Shown piece by piece: positions 7,540 through 17,474 of a DNA stretch of 64,000 nt. The DNA is from Vibrio cyclitrophicus (GTDB taxonomy: Bacteria; Pseudomonadota; Gammaproteobacteria; Enterobacterales; Vibrionaceae), in assembly GCF_024347435.1 (NCBI RefSeq), contig NZ_AP025481.1:1550001-1614000 (forward strand). The letters run 5' to 3'. Numbering within the stretch: position 1 is the first letter of the stretch; each line of letters starts with the position of its first letter. Below the pieces are notes generated by a model. That model saw nothing but the letters and a program-made list of their open reading frames with translations, was not told the DNA's origin and did not search any database. The position numbers were made by a program, and so were the translations under genes.

Positions 7540-7901
7540 GATTGATACTTAGTTATGATATTGATAACCATTATCATTAATATGTATTGGATTTAGTGGA
7601 AGCGACGAGCACGAAAAGGATGAAGTGCCTCGAAATTTATCTTGGGTTATTTCACGAATTTCCAGCAGAAGAGAAGCATTGAAAGAGGGGAAAATGAGAG
7701 TTGGATCAAACCACATTTCTTATGGGGAATCTTTTAAATGTAATTGCAGAAAATGGCTTTGGCAAAGTTTAAATGAGGCATTTATTAATTAGCTTTGTGA
7801 AGCGTCGGAATCATCACATTTCAGTACAGAACTTCTTAACAATCGAAATAGCATTTGCTACAGATTACCTGTCCATTACATGGTGCTTTTCGGAGGAAAA
7901 C
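7540..7901. other. Intergenic region with the Fur box, otherwise featureless
   Basis: Apart from the Fur box near its left end, no gene, repeat or clear terminator is visible. An in-frame extension of the next gene reaches 7773, but it has no ribosome-binding site and is unlikely to be translated. Confidence 0.5.
7558..7576. promoter_or_regulatory. Fur box
   Basis: GATATTGATAACCATTATC matches 17 of 19 positions of the Fur consensus GATAATGATAATCATTATC. It lies 19 bp upstream of the pseudogene start, so the lost transporter was probably iron-repressed. Confidence 0.75.
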
Positions 7902-8096
7902 ATGTCCATTAATTCTATCAACCATGATGAAATGACAAATATTGCAAATAAGTGGGATGCTGAAGAAGAAGTATCTTTCAAACCAGAGAAGAAAATGAAA
8001 TCTGCTGAAGCTCGTCGCCGTATCGAGGCTCTAAGAGAAATTAGAGAAAGCGGTTTGAGTCTGGAAGAGGCGAGGGAGTTAGGTCTGATTCACTAA
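7902..8096 (+). CDS. Small charged helical protein
   Basis: A 64-residue protein beginning MSINSINHDEM and ending SLEEARELGLIH. The start is chosen at 7902 because CGGAGG sits 5-6 bases upstream. The second half (about 30-64) is a highly charged amphipathic helix with an ARRRIEALREIRESG core. It has no signal peptide. The arginine-rich helix resembles short PA3496-type proteins, but I cannot assign it. It is followed by a weak hairpin terminator and stands alone, not in an operon. Confidence 0.7.
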   Translation: MSINSINHDEMTNIANKWDAEEEVSFKPEKKMKSAEARRRIEALREIRESGLSLEEARELGLIH

Positions 8097-8116
8097 TCAT
8101 TCCCATTGCATTTAAG

Positions 8117-8139
8117 AGGGTGGTGCAATGCCACCCTTT
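8117..8139 (+). terminator. Weak terminator hairpin after the small protein gene
   Basis: AGGGTGG (8117-8123), loop TGCAATG, CCACCCT (8131-8137), then only three T residues and T-rich sequence. Confidence 0.5.
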
Positions 8140-8359
8140 GATTTATAAGTGTTTTTATGATTTTTCTATGTCCAACCCCTAATATGGATGATTTTATTCC
8201 TGCCTTTGAAACCTGCCTCGTCTTTTTAATATGCCTTCTTTCTAACTAAATATACGCTCAAGACATACTCTTGAACTAAGTGGTTTGACAGCAATATTCA
8301 ACGCCACTAATTTTAAAGTTAACGCAAAAATATGCGATGTCGTTGGTAAGGAGAAAGCT

Positions 8360-8848
8360 ATGTCTAATTCTGTGGCTCACGCGAAAGAGGTGCTGTTTTA
8401 TGAACCTGAAGATCCAAACGGATACCTTTCAAACTTTGCAGCTTGTCCTATCGAGGTTGGTGACCAAATTTGGGCTACCAGCGAACATTATTACCAAGCG
8501 ATGAAGTTCTCCTCTCAAGCGTTACGCAATATCATTCTCGAAGCCAGAACGCCCGCAGAAGCCTTTTCCTTAAGTCGTGATTATGAAGACCAAGTACGTG
8601 AGGATTGGTACGATATTCGTGTTGAAGTGATGGAGTTCATCGTGGCCGAGAAGTTCAGACAGAATCCGCAGTTTGCTTTGTTTCTTACTAATACGGGTGA
8701 TTCAGTGATTAAAGAACATTCTCACAAAGATAGTTTTTGGGGGGATGGGGGCGATGGAACTGGCGAGAACCGTTTGGGCGAGATATTGATGGCGGTGCGA
8801 CAACAGCTGCGTACTCAGCCATCACATTTGACCGATTACTGTATCTGA
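8360..8848 (+). CDS. NADAR family protein (YbiA-like N-glycosidase)
   Basis: A 162-residue protein of the NADAR/YbiA family, whose characterised members hydrolyse N-glycosidic bonds in damaged riboflavin intermediates or remove ADP-ribose-type modifications. Family hallmarks are visible: NGYLSNFA near residue 22, TSEHYYQAMKF near 44-54, a WYDIRVEVM segment near 94, and the C-terminal GENRLGEILM. Length matches the single-domain family (about 150-165). The start at 8360 follows a good AAGGAG ribosome-binding site; the frame is open further upstream but without signals. A monocistronic unit closed by a strong terminator. Confidence 0.88.
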   Translation: MSNSVAHAKEVLFYEPEDPNGYLSNFAACPIEVGDQIWATSEHYYQAMKFSSQALRNIILEARTPAEAFSLSRDYEDQVREDWYDIRVEVMEFIVAEKFRQNPQFALFLTNTGDSVIKEHSHKDSFWGDGGDGTGENRLGEILMAVRQQLRTQPSHLTDYCI

Positions 8849-8912
8849 CCGCTTAGCATTAACCTATTCTGGATTTTAACTAAACGGCTTGTCGTCACCA
8901 AAACTGAATTTT

Positions 8913-8944
8913 AAAGGCCGCTCAGCGAACAGGGCGGCCTTTTT
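8913..8944 (+). terminator. Terminator after the NADAR gene
   Basis: AAAGGCCGC (8913-8921), 12-nt loop, GCGGCCTTT (8934-8942), followed by TT. Confidence 0.8.
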
Positions 8945-9080
8945 CTTGGGAAGTTGACTCAGTGTGAGTAAAAGTACAAAAACGCGTTACCGCGTCATAC
9001 TGGCGTTGCAAAGATAAATAAGTGCCACAGGGCTAGTGAGGTCCTATAACTTGATATAAAACTAATATAACCAACTGAAG

Positions 9081-9839
9081 CTATAGATAGCTTTGTACGA
9101 TGTCTTCGAGCTGGCCATCGTCTTTCATTTGATCGAGACGCTGGTTAATGAACGTTTGCAGTTTAGGATCCATCTCAGGGTCAAATGCCAAATGGATAGG
9201 GTAGTTATTGATCACGGAACCAAATTCTTGCATCTGATAGTCATCGATACTTAACTTTTGCTGATTTAGGTTGTATTTAATTCTCGATTCCATTTCAACA
9301 AACACGGTATCGCCTGGCGCACGATTTAGTACACGAAACGCTGCTGTATAATCTTTTACTCGAATTTCGTTGAGCTTACCTTGCTGGATATAAGGTTCTA
9401 GGTTCGGATACTCGAAACCTACAAGCAACACAACGGCTTTTCCGTTTAGATCGTCAATAGTATTAAACTCAAATGGCTCCTTGCCGCTGCTGAGTAATAC
9501 ATGTTTTACATTGTAAATTGGCTCTTCAGACAGATTAACCGACTGGATGTTTCCCCAACTAGGGCTGCCGTAGGTTACCCAGTTTGGGTTTTCTCTAGCA
9601 TCGAGCTTGTCGATCATTCGATTGAAAGGGTAAGTGTGGTAGTTGATCTCGTATTGGCTGTCGTCGAATACCGCTTCAACAATATCTGAAACCATTCCTC
9701 TGTGAGATGACCCGTCAGATTCGATTTGAAAAGGTTGCGCTTGGCTCGCAATAATGTAGTAGTGAAGAGGTTCGCTTGCAAAAGCATAACTGCTTGAAAA
9801 CAAACTGACTATGGATGCAACGATAAGATGTTTTTTCAT
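9081..9839 (-). CDS. Periplasmic solute-binding protein, family 3 type
   Basis: A 252-residue secreted protein: MKKHLIVASIVSLFSSSYAFA is a clear Sec signal peptide. The mature part has the two-lobe family 3 binding-protein pattern (MVSDIVEAVF, LNGKAVVLLVGFEYP, DDGQLEDIVQSYL at the end). There are no permease or ATPase genes nearby. Instead it diverges from a hybrid histidine kinase 88 bp away, so it may serve as a sensory partner rather than a transporter subunit. A perfect parS2 site is embedded in the coding sequence at 9504-9518. Ligand cannot be predicted. Confidence 0.85.
   Translation of the reverse strand: MKKHLIVASIVSLFSSSYAFASEPLHYYIIASQAQPFQIESDGSSHRGMVSDIVEAVFDDSQYEINYHTYPFNRMIDKLDARENPNWVTYGSPSWGNIQSVNLSEEPIYNVKHVLLSSGKEPFEFNTIDDLNGKAVVLLVGFEYPNLEPYIQQGKLNEIRVKDYTAAFRVLNRAPGDTVFVEMESRIKYNLNQQKLSIDDYQMQEFGSVINNYPIHLAFDPEMDPKLQTFINQRLDQMKDDGQLEDIVQSYL
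9504..9518. promoter_or_regulatory. parS2: Second parS2 site, inside the binding-protein gene
   Basis: TTTTACATTGTAAAT matches the NTTTACANTGTAAAN consensus at every fixed position. It lies 6.5 kb from the origin-proximal parS2, within the coding sequence. Multiple origin-proximal parS2 sites are typical of Vibrio chromosome 2. Confidence 0.88.
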
Positions 9840-9927
9840 AACCTTCCCTAGTTATTTGATGAATGACTACTATTATACTAGTTGAGTAATTGTAGTTTGC
9901 TAGGATAACAATAATGGTAAATTTTGT

Positions 9928-12303
9928 ATGGTGAAAAAAGGAAAACGCTATATTGGACTCTCTCGACAATTGATCGGGTCAATCATTGCAATCAGCACCC
10001 TATTTACAGTCATAGTGACAGGTCTGGGTTTGTATGTGGAGTACCAAAATCGAGTTTCTTTTATCAGCTCTCAGATCGAACAGGTTAAAGCAGGATACCT
10101 TTCTGGCTTAACTGCTAGCTTGTGGGTGGAAGATCGCGACCAATTACTTGTACAAGCTGAAGGCATTTCCCGTCTCCCCTCTGTGAGCTACTTGTTGATT
10201 GAGAGCCCCGATGAAAAAATCGTAGAATTAGGGCAACAGACCTCTGGTCAGTCTTATTCCCAATCTTGGGAAATGGTGCACCAAATGGGCGGCATTGACT
10301 TCCCATTGGCGACGCTCACTGTGCAGTCTGATTTAAGCATGATCCTCAATGATTTCGAGGAGAGAGTTCTCTTATTGCTTGCCTTCGAAGCGGTTAAAAT
10401 TTTCTTGCTGTCTGTGGTGTGTTTAACCATTGTTTATCGCCTGGTCGTGAAACGACTAATGACTATGTCTTCTCAGATCAATGAACAGCAGGTTGAAGAC
10501 AATAAGCCACGTTTTCTTACCCCTACAGAATCTGCCTATCAAGATGAGATCTCGACACTAGAGTCTAGCTACAACCAATCTATTGAACGAATTCGTCAGC
10601 AATATCAAGAATTGGAAAAAGCTAAAAACACCGCTGAAATCGCTAACCGCAACAAGAGTGAATTCCTTGCCAACATGAGTCACGAGATCCGCACCCCAAT
10701 GAATGGGATTATTGGGTTGTCATCATTGCTCTCTGAAATGGACATGTCGAAAGAGCAAAAAGAGTATGTCGATATGCTCAACACCTCTTCGCTTACTCTC
10801 CTTGATCTAATCAACGACATTCTCGATTATTCGAAAATTGAAGCGGGTCGATTAGAACTGCAACAAGAACCGATGAAAATGATGGGTATCGCTGCTGATG
10901 TTGAATCGACCTTCAGAGTCAAAGCAGAGCAAAAAGGACTGAGGTTCCAGTTGGCGATAGATCCCAAGATTCCAACCATGGTCATTGGTGACGGTACTCA
11001 ATTAAGACAAGTGCTCAATAATTTAGTGGGTAACGCGATCAAATTCACCGAACATGGCTATGTCACGCTATCCATCCATTTAGAGCAAGTGATAGAACCT
11101 GAGCAAAAACTAAGGATGAGATTTGAGGTTACTGATAGTGGCATCGGTATTGCGGAAGACAAACAAAAATCAGTCTTCGATAAATTCCAACAAGCCGACG
11201 GCAGTACTACCCGTATTTACGGAGGCACAGGGCTAGGTCTAACGATATGCGATAAGATTGTGACCTTGATGGGCAGTAAACTTGAGCTGACCAGTGTCGA
11301 AGGCAAGGGGAGTACATTTTACTTTACGGCTGACTTTGATCCGTGCCTGGATGTTGATGAAAGTAATATTGATTTCAATAAGGTCTCGGTGTTATTGGTG
11401 GATGACAGCCAACTGAACATGCGTATCACGTCGACACAACTGCAGTCGTTCGGCGTTACCTCAGAGTGTTGTGAGACAGCAGGTCAAGCAATAGAGCTGG
11501 TTTCAGAGTCTGTGGTGAAGTCATTGCCTTATGATCTGGTGCTGATTGATAAAGTGATGCCAAACGTTGATGGTTTTCAGCTTGCCAGAAGCTTGATCGA
11601 GCGCTTCGGTAAAGCGTGCCCTAAATTGGTCATGATATCGGCTGACCCACGAAAACAAGATGAAGTGCGTGCCAAACAAGTGGGCTTTGTTGCCTACATT
11701 GCTCGCCCTTATCAAGATAACCAGCTTAAATGGACGCTGAGTGAAGTCCTCGCAAGAGCGGCCGATACTGAAATATTTACTTACTCAAACAGAGGTGAGG
11801 TTGCGTTCAAGGACAATGAGCCTGTTCCATCGACTAAACCTGAAGTTGTTGTTAAAGAAGATCTACAGCCAGAAGCGGCCAAAGCCTTGTTTAGCGGTAA
11901 AGTATTGGTCGTTGAAGATTCTAGAGTGAATCAACAAGTGGCCAAGATGATGCTCAAAAAGCTAGGGTTCGAGGTTGATATTGCAGACAACGGTGAAATT
12001 GGGGTAGAGAAATTTAAGGCTAATGAGTATGAGATGATCTTTATGGATTGCCAGATGCCAGTTCTCGATGGCTTCGAAGCGACTAAGCAGATCCGAGTAC
12101 TCGAAGAAGATTCTTCAAAGCATATTCCAATCGTTGCGCTGACGGCCAACGTTGTGCAGAGAGACAAGCATTTATGTTTTGATGTCGGTATGGATGAGTT
12201 TTTACCCAAGCCGGTAAATCAAGGCAAACTGAGAGAAATTGTCGAAGGGTTCTTATCTAAAGATAGTGAATCGACGAGTAAAAATGAGCAGAAGATTGTT
12301 TAG
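9928..12303 (+). CDS. Hybrid sensor histidine kinase with two receiver domains
   Basis: A 791-residue membrane kinase: TM1 at about 13-35, a periplasmic sensor of about 110 residues, TM2 at about 148-170, then HisKA with the phospho-acceptor His252 in [12 protein letters not shown], and an ATPase domain (N-box near 365-372, DSGIGI near 403-408, GGTGLGL near 432-438). Two receiver domains follow: REC1 about 486-605 with Asp541, and REC2 about 657-775 with Asp707. In REC1 the conserved Lys of the KP motif is Arg (IARPY), which may weaken its switch. There is no Hpt domain, so a separate phosphotransfer protein is needed. It diverges from the binding-protein gene. Confidence 0.93.
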   Translation: MVKKGKRYIGLSRQLIGSIIAISTLFTVIVTGLGLYVEYQNRVSFISSQIEQVKAGYLSGLTASLWVEDRDQLLVQAEGISRLPSVSYLLIESPDEKIVELGQQTSGQSYSQSWEMVHQMGGIDFPLATLTVQSDLSMILNDFEERVLLLLAFEAVKIFLLSVVCLTIVYRLVVKRLMTMSSQINEQQVEDNKPRFLTPTESAYQDEISTLESSYNQSIERIRQQYQELEKAKNTAEIANRNKSEFLANMSHEIRTPMNGIIGLSSLLSEMDMSKEQKEYVDMLNTSSLTLLDLINDILDYSKIEAGRLELQQEPMKMMGIAADVESTFRVKAEQKGLRFQLAIDPKIPTMVIGDGTQLRQVLNNLVGNAIKFTEHGYVTLSIHLEQVIEPEQKLRMRFEVTDSGIGIAEDKQKSVFDKFQQADGSTTRIYGGTGLGLTICDKIVTLMGSKLELTSVEGKGSTFYFTADFDPCLDVDESNIDFNKVSVLLVDDSQLNMRITSTQLQSFGVTSECCETAGQAIELVSESVVKSLPYDLVLIDKVMPNVDGFQLARSLIERFGKACPKLVMISADPRKQDEVRAKQVGFVAYIARPYQDNQLKWTLSEVLARAADTEIFTYSNRGEVAFKDNEPVPSTKPEVVVKEDLQPEAAKALFSGKVLVVEDSRVNQQVAKMMLKKLGFEVDIADNGEIGVEKFKANEYEMIFMDCQMPVLDGFEATKQIRVLEEDSSKHIPIVALTANVVQRDKHLCFDVGMDEFLPKPVNQGKLREIVEGFLSKDSESTSKNEQKIV

Positions 12304-12344
12304 GTTAAATGCCTTTGAAGACTGAGTATTGGGTTAAAAGGTAA

Positions 12345-12376
12345 TAAAAAAGGTGGTCGAATAGACCACCTTTTTT
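12345..12376. terminator. Bidirectional terminator between kinase and SDR genes
   Basis: AAGGTGGTC (12350-12358), loop GAATA, GACCACCTT (12364-12372), flanked by A and T runs so it works for both convergent genes. Confidence 0.9.
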
Positions 12377-12394
12377 GATTCAGAGTGTTTGAAA

Positions 12395-13159
<765 letters not shown>

Positions 13160-13873
13160 CTAATTTGAAATTAACATAAGTAGTGCCATGCCGATAAGGA
13201 TCGGCGCGGTCGTTGTTTTTGCAGGCAAGTTAGGTACTGAGATATACAGTTTCTGCCCTAATAAATTGCCAATCACAGCCGTCGGAAGTAACCATAAGCC
13301 TGTGGTAAACGTGTTTTGGTTGAATGCACCGATCCAAATAAATCCGCTTAATGAAACAGCAGAACTCAACAAGAAAAATACAATGGCGGTTGCTCTCTGC
13401 TCTTTGGCTTCAATAGTGATATTCATTAAATACGTCACTAACGGAGGCCCGCCAGAAGAGGCCGCGGTCATACTGAAACCGGATATAGCTCCTGCCCAAA
13501 ATGCGTGCCGATGGTGTAACCATGTCAGGCGAAAATCCAAAATAATCAGTGCACCAGCCACTAAAGACATCATCGCGATAAAGGTCTTCAAGCCTGATTC
13601 CGATATCGCGCTAATGAAATACAGCGAGAAAGGCACCGCAACCAACATGCCTATACACAGCGGCGCAATAAGCCGGATATTGATGGTGGTTTTACTTCGC
13701 TTGAGTAGAGGAAAGGTACTTAAAAAATCCAACAGGATAGCGATGGTTACCGCTTGTAATGGTGGAACTATAAAGCTGAGAGATAGTGCTGCAATGATCG
13801 CAAACCCAAATCCTGAATAGCCTCGAACCACACCTGCAAACAGAATCAATATCATCGCCAATCCTATTTCCAC
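13160..13873 (-). CDS. TauE/SafE family membrane exporter
   Basis: A 237-residue integral membrane protein with about eight hydrophobic helices and the family signature GxxRGYSGFGFA near residues 14-25, repeated as SGFSMTAASSGGPPLVTYL in the second half (about 134-152). Members export sulfite, sulfoacetate or related organosulfonates. The start at 13873 is GTG; the next in-frame ATG is six codons later. The stop of a short upstream reading frame overlaps this start. Being divergent from a class III aminotransferase, a role in amino-sulfonate metabolism is possible but unproven. Confidence 0.85.
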   Translation of the reverse strand: MEIGLAMILILFAGVVRGYSGFGFAIIAALSLSFIVPPLQAVTIAILLDFLSTFPLLKRSKTTINIRLIAPLCIGMLVAVPFSLYFISAISESGLKTFIAMMSLVAGALIILDFRLTWLHHRHAFWAGAISGFSMTAASSGGPPLVTYLMNITIEAKEQRATAIVFFLLSSAVSLSGFIWIGAFNQNTFTTGLWLLPTAVIGNLLGQKLYISVPNLPAKTTTAPILIGMALLMLISN

Positions 13874-14049
13874 TCTTGCTCACCTCTTTGCTTTTGATAT
13901 TTTGCTGCTGTGTTAATTAGCGCCCGATGAGACTTGTCTCGTCTGCCTTTCAATCTATTCACACCTAAGAATTTTGAATAGAGCCAGATCGACGATTGGA
14001 TTGGGTCAGGCTGTTGGTTGGATCGGGGACGAGGTTTGAGCTGATTCAC
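13864..14049 (-). CDS. Possible small basic protein upstream of the TauE/SafE gene
   Basis: A 61-residue frame (MNQLKPRPRSNQQP to QRGEQEWK) whose stop overlaps the GTG start of the exporter gene, as in translationally coupled pairs. It is strongly basic (pattern LKGRRDKSHRAL) and has no signal peptide or recognised family. It could be a leader peptide or simply an open stretch in the divergent promoter region. Low certainty. Confidence 0.3.
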   Translation of the reverse strand: MNQLKPRPRSNQQPDPIQSSIWLYSKFLGVNRLKGRRDKSHRALINTAAKYQKQRGEQEWK

Positions 14050-14216
14050 TGGCCCAAGATTTTGTTGAAACTGACACTATGAGTTGGGCCCTGTTTGGGA
14101 CGAAGATTATTCCATCCGATAGCGCAGCCTTTTCAATCTCGTATTTCGCACTTTGATAGACGAGAAAGACTGAAGGAGAAGGTTGTGAATCTAGTTTTGT
14201 TTATGGAGACGATGAA

Positions 14217-15533
14217 ATGGAAGTATCAACAGAACAGCTTGTAAACCAAGATATTATCGACCTCGACAAGAGCGTATTTCATTCTTGGTCGATTCAAGAA
14301 GCGGCAGAACCTATCGCTATCGCTGGTGGGCAAGGATGCAAAATGTGGGACTACGAAGGTAAGGAGTACCTTGATTTTAGTAGCCAACTGGTTAACACCA
14401 ACATTGGTCATCAGCATCCACAAGTGATTAAAGCCATTAAAGATCAGGCTGATTCATTGGTGACCGTTGCCCCTGCGACAGCAAACCTCACTCGTGGTTT
14501 GGCCGCTAAACGTATTTTGTCTAAAGCACCAAGCAAGTTTAAGAAGGTGTTCTTTACCAACGCAGGCGCAGATGCCAACGAAAATGCAATTCGTATGGCA
14601 AGACAGTTCACAGGACGCGATAAAGTGCTTTCTGCTTATCGCTCTTACCACGGAAATACCGGTACAGCGATTGCGGCGACGGGCGATTTTCGCCGTATTC
14701 CAAATGAGTATAGCCGTGGGCACGTTCACTTCTTCAATCCATTTCTCTATCGAAGCGAATTCAACGCGGCGACTGAGGCAGAAGAGAGTGAGCGTGCCCT
14801 ACAGCATTTAGAGCGAGTGATTGAATGCGAAGGACCAACAGCGATTGCGGCGATTATTCTAGAGACGATTCCGGGAACGGCGGGCTTCCTAATTCCACCG
14901 AAAGGCTACCTTATTGGCGTGCGTGAGCTTGCAACTAAATACGGTATTCAATTGATCTTTGATGAAGTCATGGTCGGTTTTGGTCGAACGGGTAAGTGGT
15001 TTGCGTTTGAGCACTTTAATGTCGTGCCGGATCTTATTACTTTCGCTAAAGGGGTTAACTCTGGTTATGTTCCGGCTGGTGGTGTGGTGGTCAGCGAACC
15101 GATCGTTGAGTACTTTAAGTCGAACTTCTTTATGGGTGGCTTAACGTATTCTGGTCACCCTCTAGCGATGGCTTCGATCGTTGCAACGCTCGATGTGATG
15201 GAGCAAGAGGGCATTGTTACGCATGCTGATAATGTCGGGAATAGCGTTCTTGGGCCGCTTCTGCTTAGTCTTCAAGAGCTGCATCCTATGATTGGTGATG
15301 TGCGCGGTAAAGGGATGTTCTGGGCGGTTGAATTGGTCGAAGATCGAGAAAGTAAAACGCCATTGAGCAATGAGAAAATGGGTCAATTGAAAGCGGAGCT
15401 AACGAAACGAGGCCTGCTAACCTTTATTGTTAATAATCGTATTCATGTAGCCCCTCCTTTGGTTATTCAACCAAGCGAGATAAAGAAAGGCGTTAAGATC
15501 ATTGACGACGTTTTGTGTGAGCTTGCATCTTAA
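14217..15533 (+). CDS. Class III PLP-dependent aminotransferase
   Basis: A 438-residue fold-type I omega-aminotransferase. The substrate/PLP residues are visible: NAGADANENAIRMAR (115-129), the YRSYHGNT loop (141-148), DE at 249-250, and the PLP Schiff-base Lys278 in TFAKGVNSG. The pattern is closest to taurine/beta-alanine-pyruvate aminotransferases. It transfers an amino group from an omega-amino compound to pyruvate or a 2-oxo acid. A TauE/SafE exporter diverges on its left, and a MocR regulator and an ABC importer lie on its right, suggesting an uptake-and-deamination module. Which amine is used cannot be read from sequence. Confidence 0.88.
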   Translation: MEVSTEQLVNQDIIDLDKSVFHSWSIQEAAEPIAIAGGQGCKMWDYEGKEYLDFSSQLVNTNIGHQHPQVIKAIKDQADSLVTVAPATANLTRGLAAKRILSKAPSKFKKVFFTNAGADANENAIRMARQFTGRDKVLSAYRSYHGNTGTAIAATGDFRRIPNEYSRGHVHFFNPFLYRSEFNAATEAEESERALQHLERVIECEGPTAIAAIILETIPGTAGFLIPPKGYLIGVRELATKYGIQLIFDEVMVGFGRTGKWFAFEHFNVVPDLITFAKGVNSGYVPAGGVVVSEPIVEYFKSNFFMGGLTYSGHPLAMASIVATLDVMEQEGIVTHADNVGNSVLGPLLLSLQELHPMIGDVRGKGMFWAVELVEDRESKTPLSNEKMGQLKAELTKRGLLTFIVNNRIHVAPPLVIQPSEIKKGVKIIDDVLCELAS

Positions 15534-15631
15534 TTTTTCAATCGGATAACTAGTAACGAAACCAAGGCACTTTGATAAGGACTCCCCATTCTTGTTTAAG
15601 TGTCTGGCTTTTAGATTGTTATGTCGATCCT

Positions 15632-15660
15632 AAAAAGAGCATCAATTGATGCTCTTTTTT
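15632..15660. terminator. Bidirectional terminator between aminotransferase and MocR genes
   Basis: AGAGCATCAATTGATGCTCT is a perfect palindrome flanked by A5 and T6 runs, serving both convergent genes. Confidence 0.9.
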
Positions 15661-15720
15661 ACGTCATTCTCTTTTTAATTCATGCTCATGGAGAGTGTCG
15701 GTAAACAGCCCTAAGTGATG

Positions 15721-17235
15721 CTAAATCTTCATTACTTCAGACAGCTCTTTGATGCCGGGAGCGATCAGATCTTTATCGATGGCGTGAAACCCTAATCGAA
15801 AATAAGAGTTGGGATCATATTCTGACAATGATTCATAACCCGATACCGTTTCGGTATTAGTCATAAAGTGTGAATACCCGGTTTCAATCAGTATCCCTTT
15901 CTGTGCGGCTCGTGAAGCCAGTCGCTGGCTATTAATGTGGCTCGGTGTTTGTAGCCATAATGAGTTGGCTTGCTCGCTTTGTGCGAGTCGTTTGCAATCA
16001 GGTAAATACTTTAAGACGGCATCATTGAGCAGCTTCCAACGCTGACGCGTGTTTTCTCTGAAGCGCCTCACAAAGCTGTCGTAATAGCCTTGTTCAATAA
16101 AATGCGCGACTTCCATTTGAATACGGCTTGGTGCGTGTCGATACATTAACCGGCGCAAGATTCTTAAGTCATAAATCAGCTCTTCGGGTGCCACGATGTA
16201 GCCTAATCTCAAGCCGGGTGCCAATAGTTTGGAAAAGCTGCTGACGTAAATGACTCGGCCATCTTTATCATTGGCTTTAAGTGCCGGTTTTGGATTCCAC
16301 TCAACGTTGCACTCGGCATCGTAGTCATCTTCGATAATGATGGCATCATTGGCCTTTGCCATCTCAAGCAACTGAGTTCGACGTTCGTCACTCATGGTAA
16401 CCCCAGTTGGCGCTTGATGGCTCGGAGTGACGTAGAAGTGGTCACACAGCGATGAGTGCTCATTGAGCTTTAACCCTTGCTCATCTACTTGATGAGGGTG
16501 TAACTGCGCACCTGAGAGATTAAAAATATGGTTTGCTTCTTTATAGCCGGGGTTTTCGACGCCGACTCGGCTTTGAGCATTCATCAGTAAAGTCGAAAGC
16601 AGATAGAGCGCATTCTGCGAGCCCATTGTAATTAGGATTTCATCACTTTGAGCGTGGATGCCTCGTTGTGGTAGCACCCGTGTGCGTATTTGTTCCACCA
16701 GCATATCGACGTCTTTATCAACTTTGTCACACAGCCAGCGGTGGTCATGAGGATCTGAGGTCACTTTTCTTGTCGCTTCTCGCCATTGAGCCAATGGAAA
16801 GTCATTGATTGAAGGCTGGCCAAAAATAAATGGGTATTGATAGCAACTCCAGTGCGACGGTTTGACTATTCGTGGGTATTGACTTAATTGCAGCTTCACT
16901 CGTTTGCTCCAATCCGGTGCATTGTTGCTGTCTGTTGATTCAAAATGATCCAAGCTAGAGTCAATTTCATCGCTCGGATTTTGATACTTTTCTGATAAAT
17001 AATAACCACTGCGAGGTTTACTTATCAGGTAGCCATCGTCGAGCAAACTGTCGTACACCAAGGACACAGTATTGCGTGAAACACCTAATTGGCTAGAGAG
17101 CTTACGACAAGATGGGAGCGCTTGTTCAGCCGGAAAAATACCATTCAATATCGCCGTCACCAAATAGCTACGTACTTGTTCTTGCAGGCTTCTTTTGGAA
17201 TCAAACTCGATGAAACAATTGTGATTTATCGCCAT
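15721..17235 (-). CDS. MocR-type (GntR/aminotransferase) transcriptional regulator
   Basis: A 504-residue fusion: an N-terminal GntR winged helix at about 14-80 (LPSCRKLSSQLGVSRNTVSLVYDSLLDDGYL), a linker, and a fold-type I aminotransferase-like effector domain that binds PLP. The PLP lysine is in YVSSFSKLLAPGLRLGY, and the EDDYD motif is present. Members such as GabR, PdxR and TauR sense an amine as a PLP adduct and activate the matching catabolic genes. It lies between an aminotransferase and an ABC importer and diverges from the importer, so it probably controls both. Repeated WTGGCTCT boxes lie just upstream. Confidence 0.92.
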   Translation of the reverse strand: MAINHNCFIEFDSKRSLQEQVRSYLVTAILNGIFPAEQALPSCRKLSSQLGVSRNTVSLVYDSLLDDGYLISKPRSGYYLSEKYQNPSDEIDSSLDHFESTDSNNAPDWSKRVKLQLSQYPRIVKPSHWSCYQYPFIFGQPSINDFPLAQWREATRKVTSDPHDHRWLCDKVDKDVDMLVEQIRTRVLPQRGIHAQSDEILITMGSQNALYLLSTLLMNAQSRVGVENPGYKEANHIFNLSGAQLHPHQVDEQGLKLNEHSSLCDHFYVTPSHQAPTGVTMSDERRTQLLEMAKANDAIIIEDDYDAECNVEWNPKPALKANDKDGRVIYVSSFSKLLAPGLRLGYIVAPEELIYDLRILRRLMYRHAPSRIQMEVAHFIEQGYYDSFVRRFRENTRQRWKLLNDAVLKYLPDCKRLAQSEQANSLWLQTPSHINSQRLASRAAQKGILIETGYSHFMTNTETVSGYESLSEYDPNSYFRLGFHAIDKDLIAPGIKELSEVMKI

Positions 17236-17375
17236 GAGATACAGTCCTTATTCTCAGTGAACCTCAGTCCAATTTGTATAAAAGAGCAAGAAATGAGCCA
17301 GAGTTCATATCAATTCTCAACGGTGATTTTTTACTCTGTCTCGAACCCGAAATTTGATCTGTCTTTTATATGAAA

Positions 17376-17411
17376 ATGGCTCTGTCCCAACCTGAAAATT
17401 AAATTGGCTCT
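17376..17411 (+). promoter_or_regulatory. Direct repeat WTGGCTCT, candidate MocR operator
   Basis: ATGGCTCT (17376-17383) and TTGGCTCT (17404-17411) are 28 bp apart in the MocR/importer divergent region. The first continues GTCCCAA, whose complement TTGGGAC also occurs upstream of the aminotransferase near 14095. MocR regulators typically bind direct repeats. Inference. Confidence 0.4.
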
Positions 17412-17474
17412 ACGTCTTAGATGCATTCCGTTCATAAAGTAAAGGCAGGCAAATAATCTCGATAAGGAAAGCAC

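Noticed and set aside
13188..13820. 210-residue open frame opposite the TauE/SafE gene
   Set aside because: It is an antisense shadow; the opposite strand encodes a clear membrane protein family.
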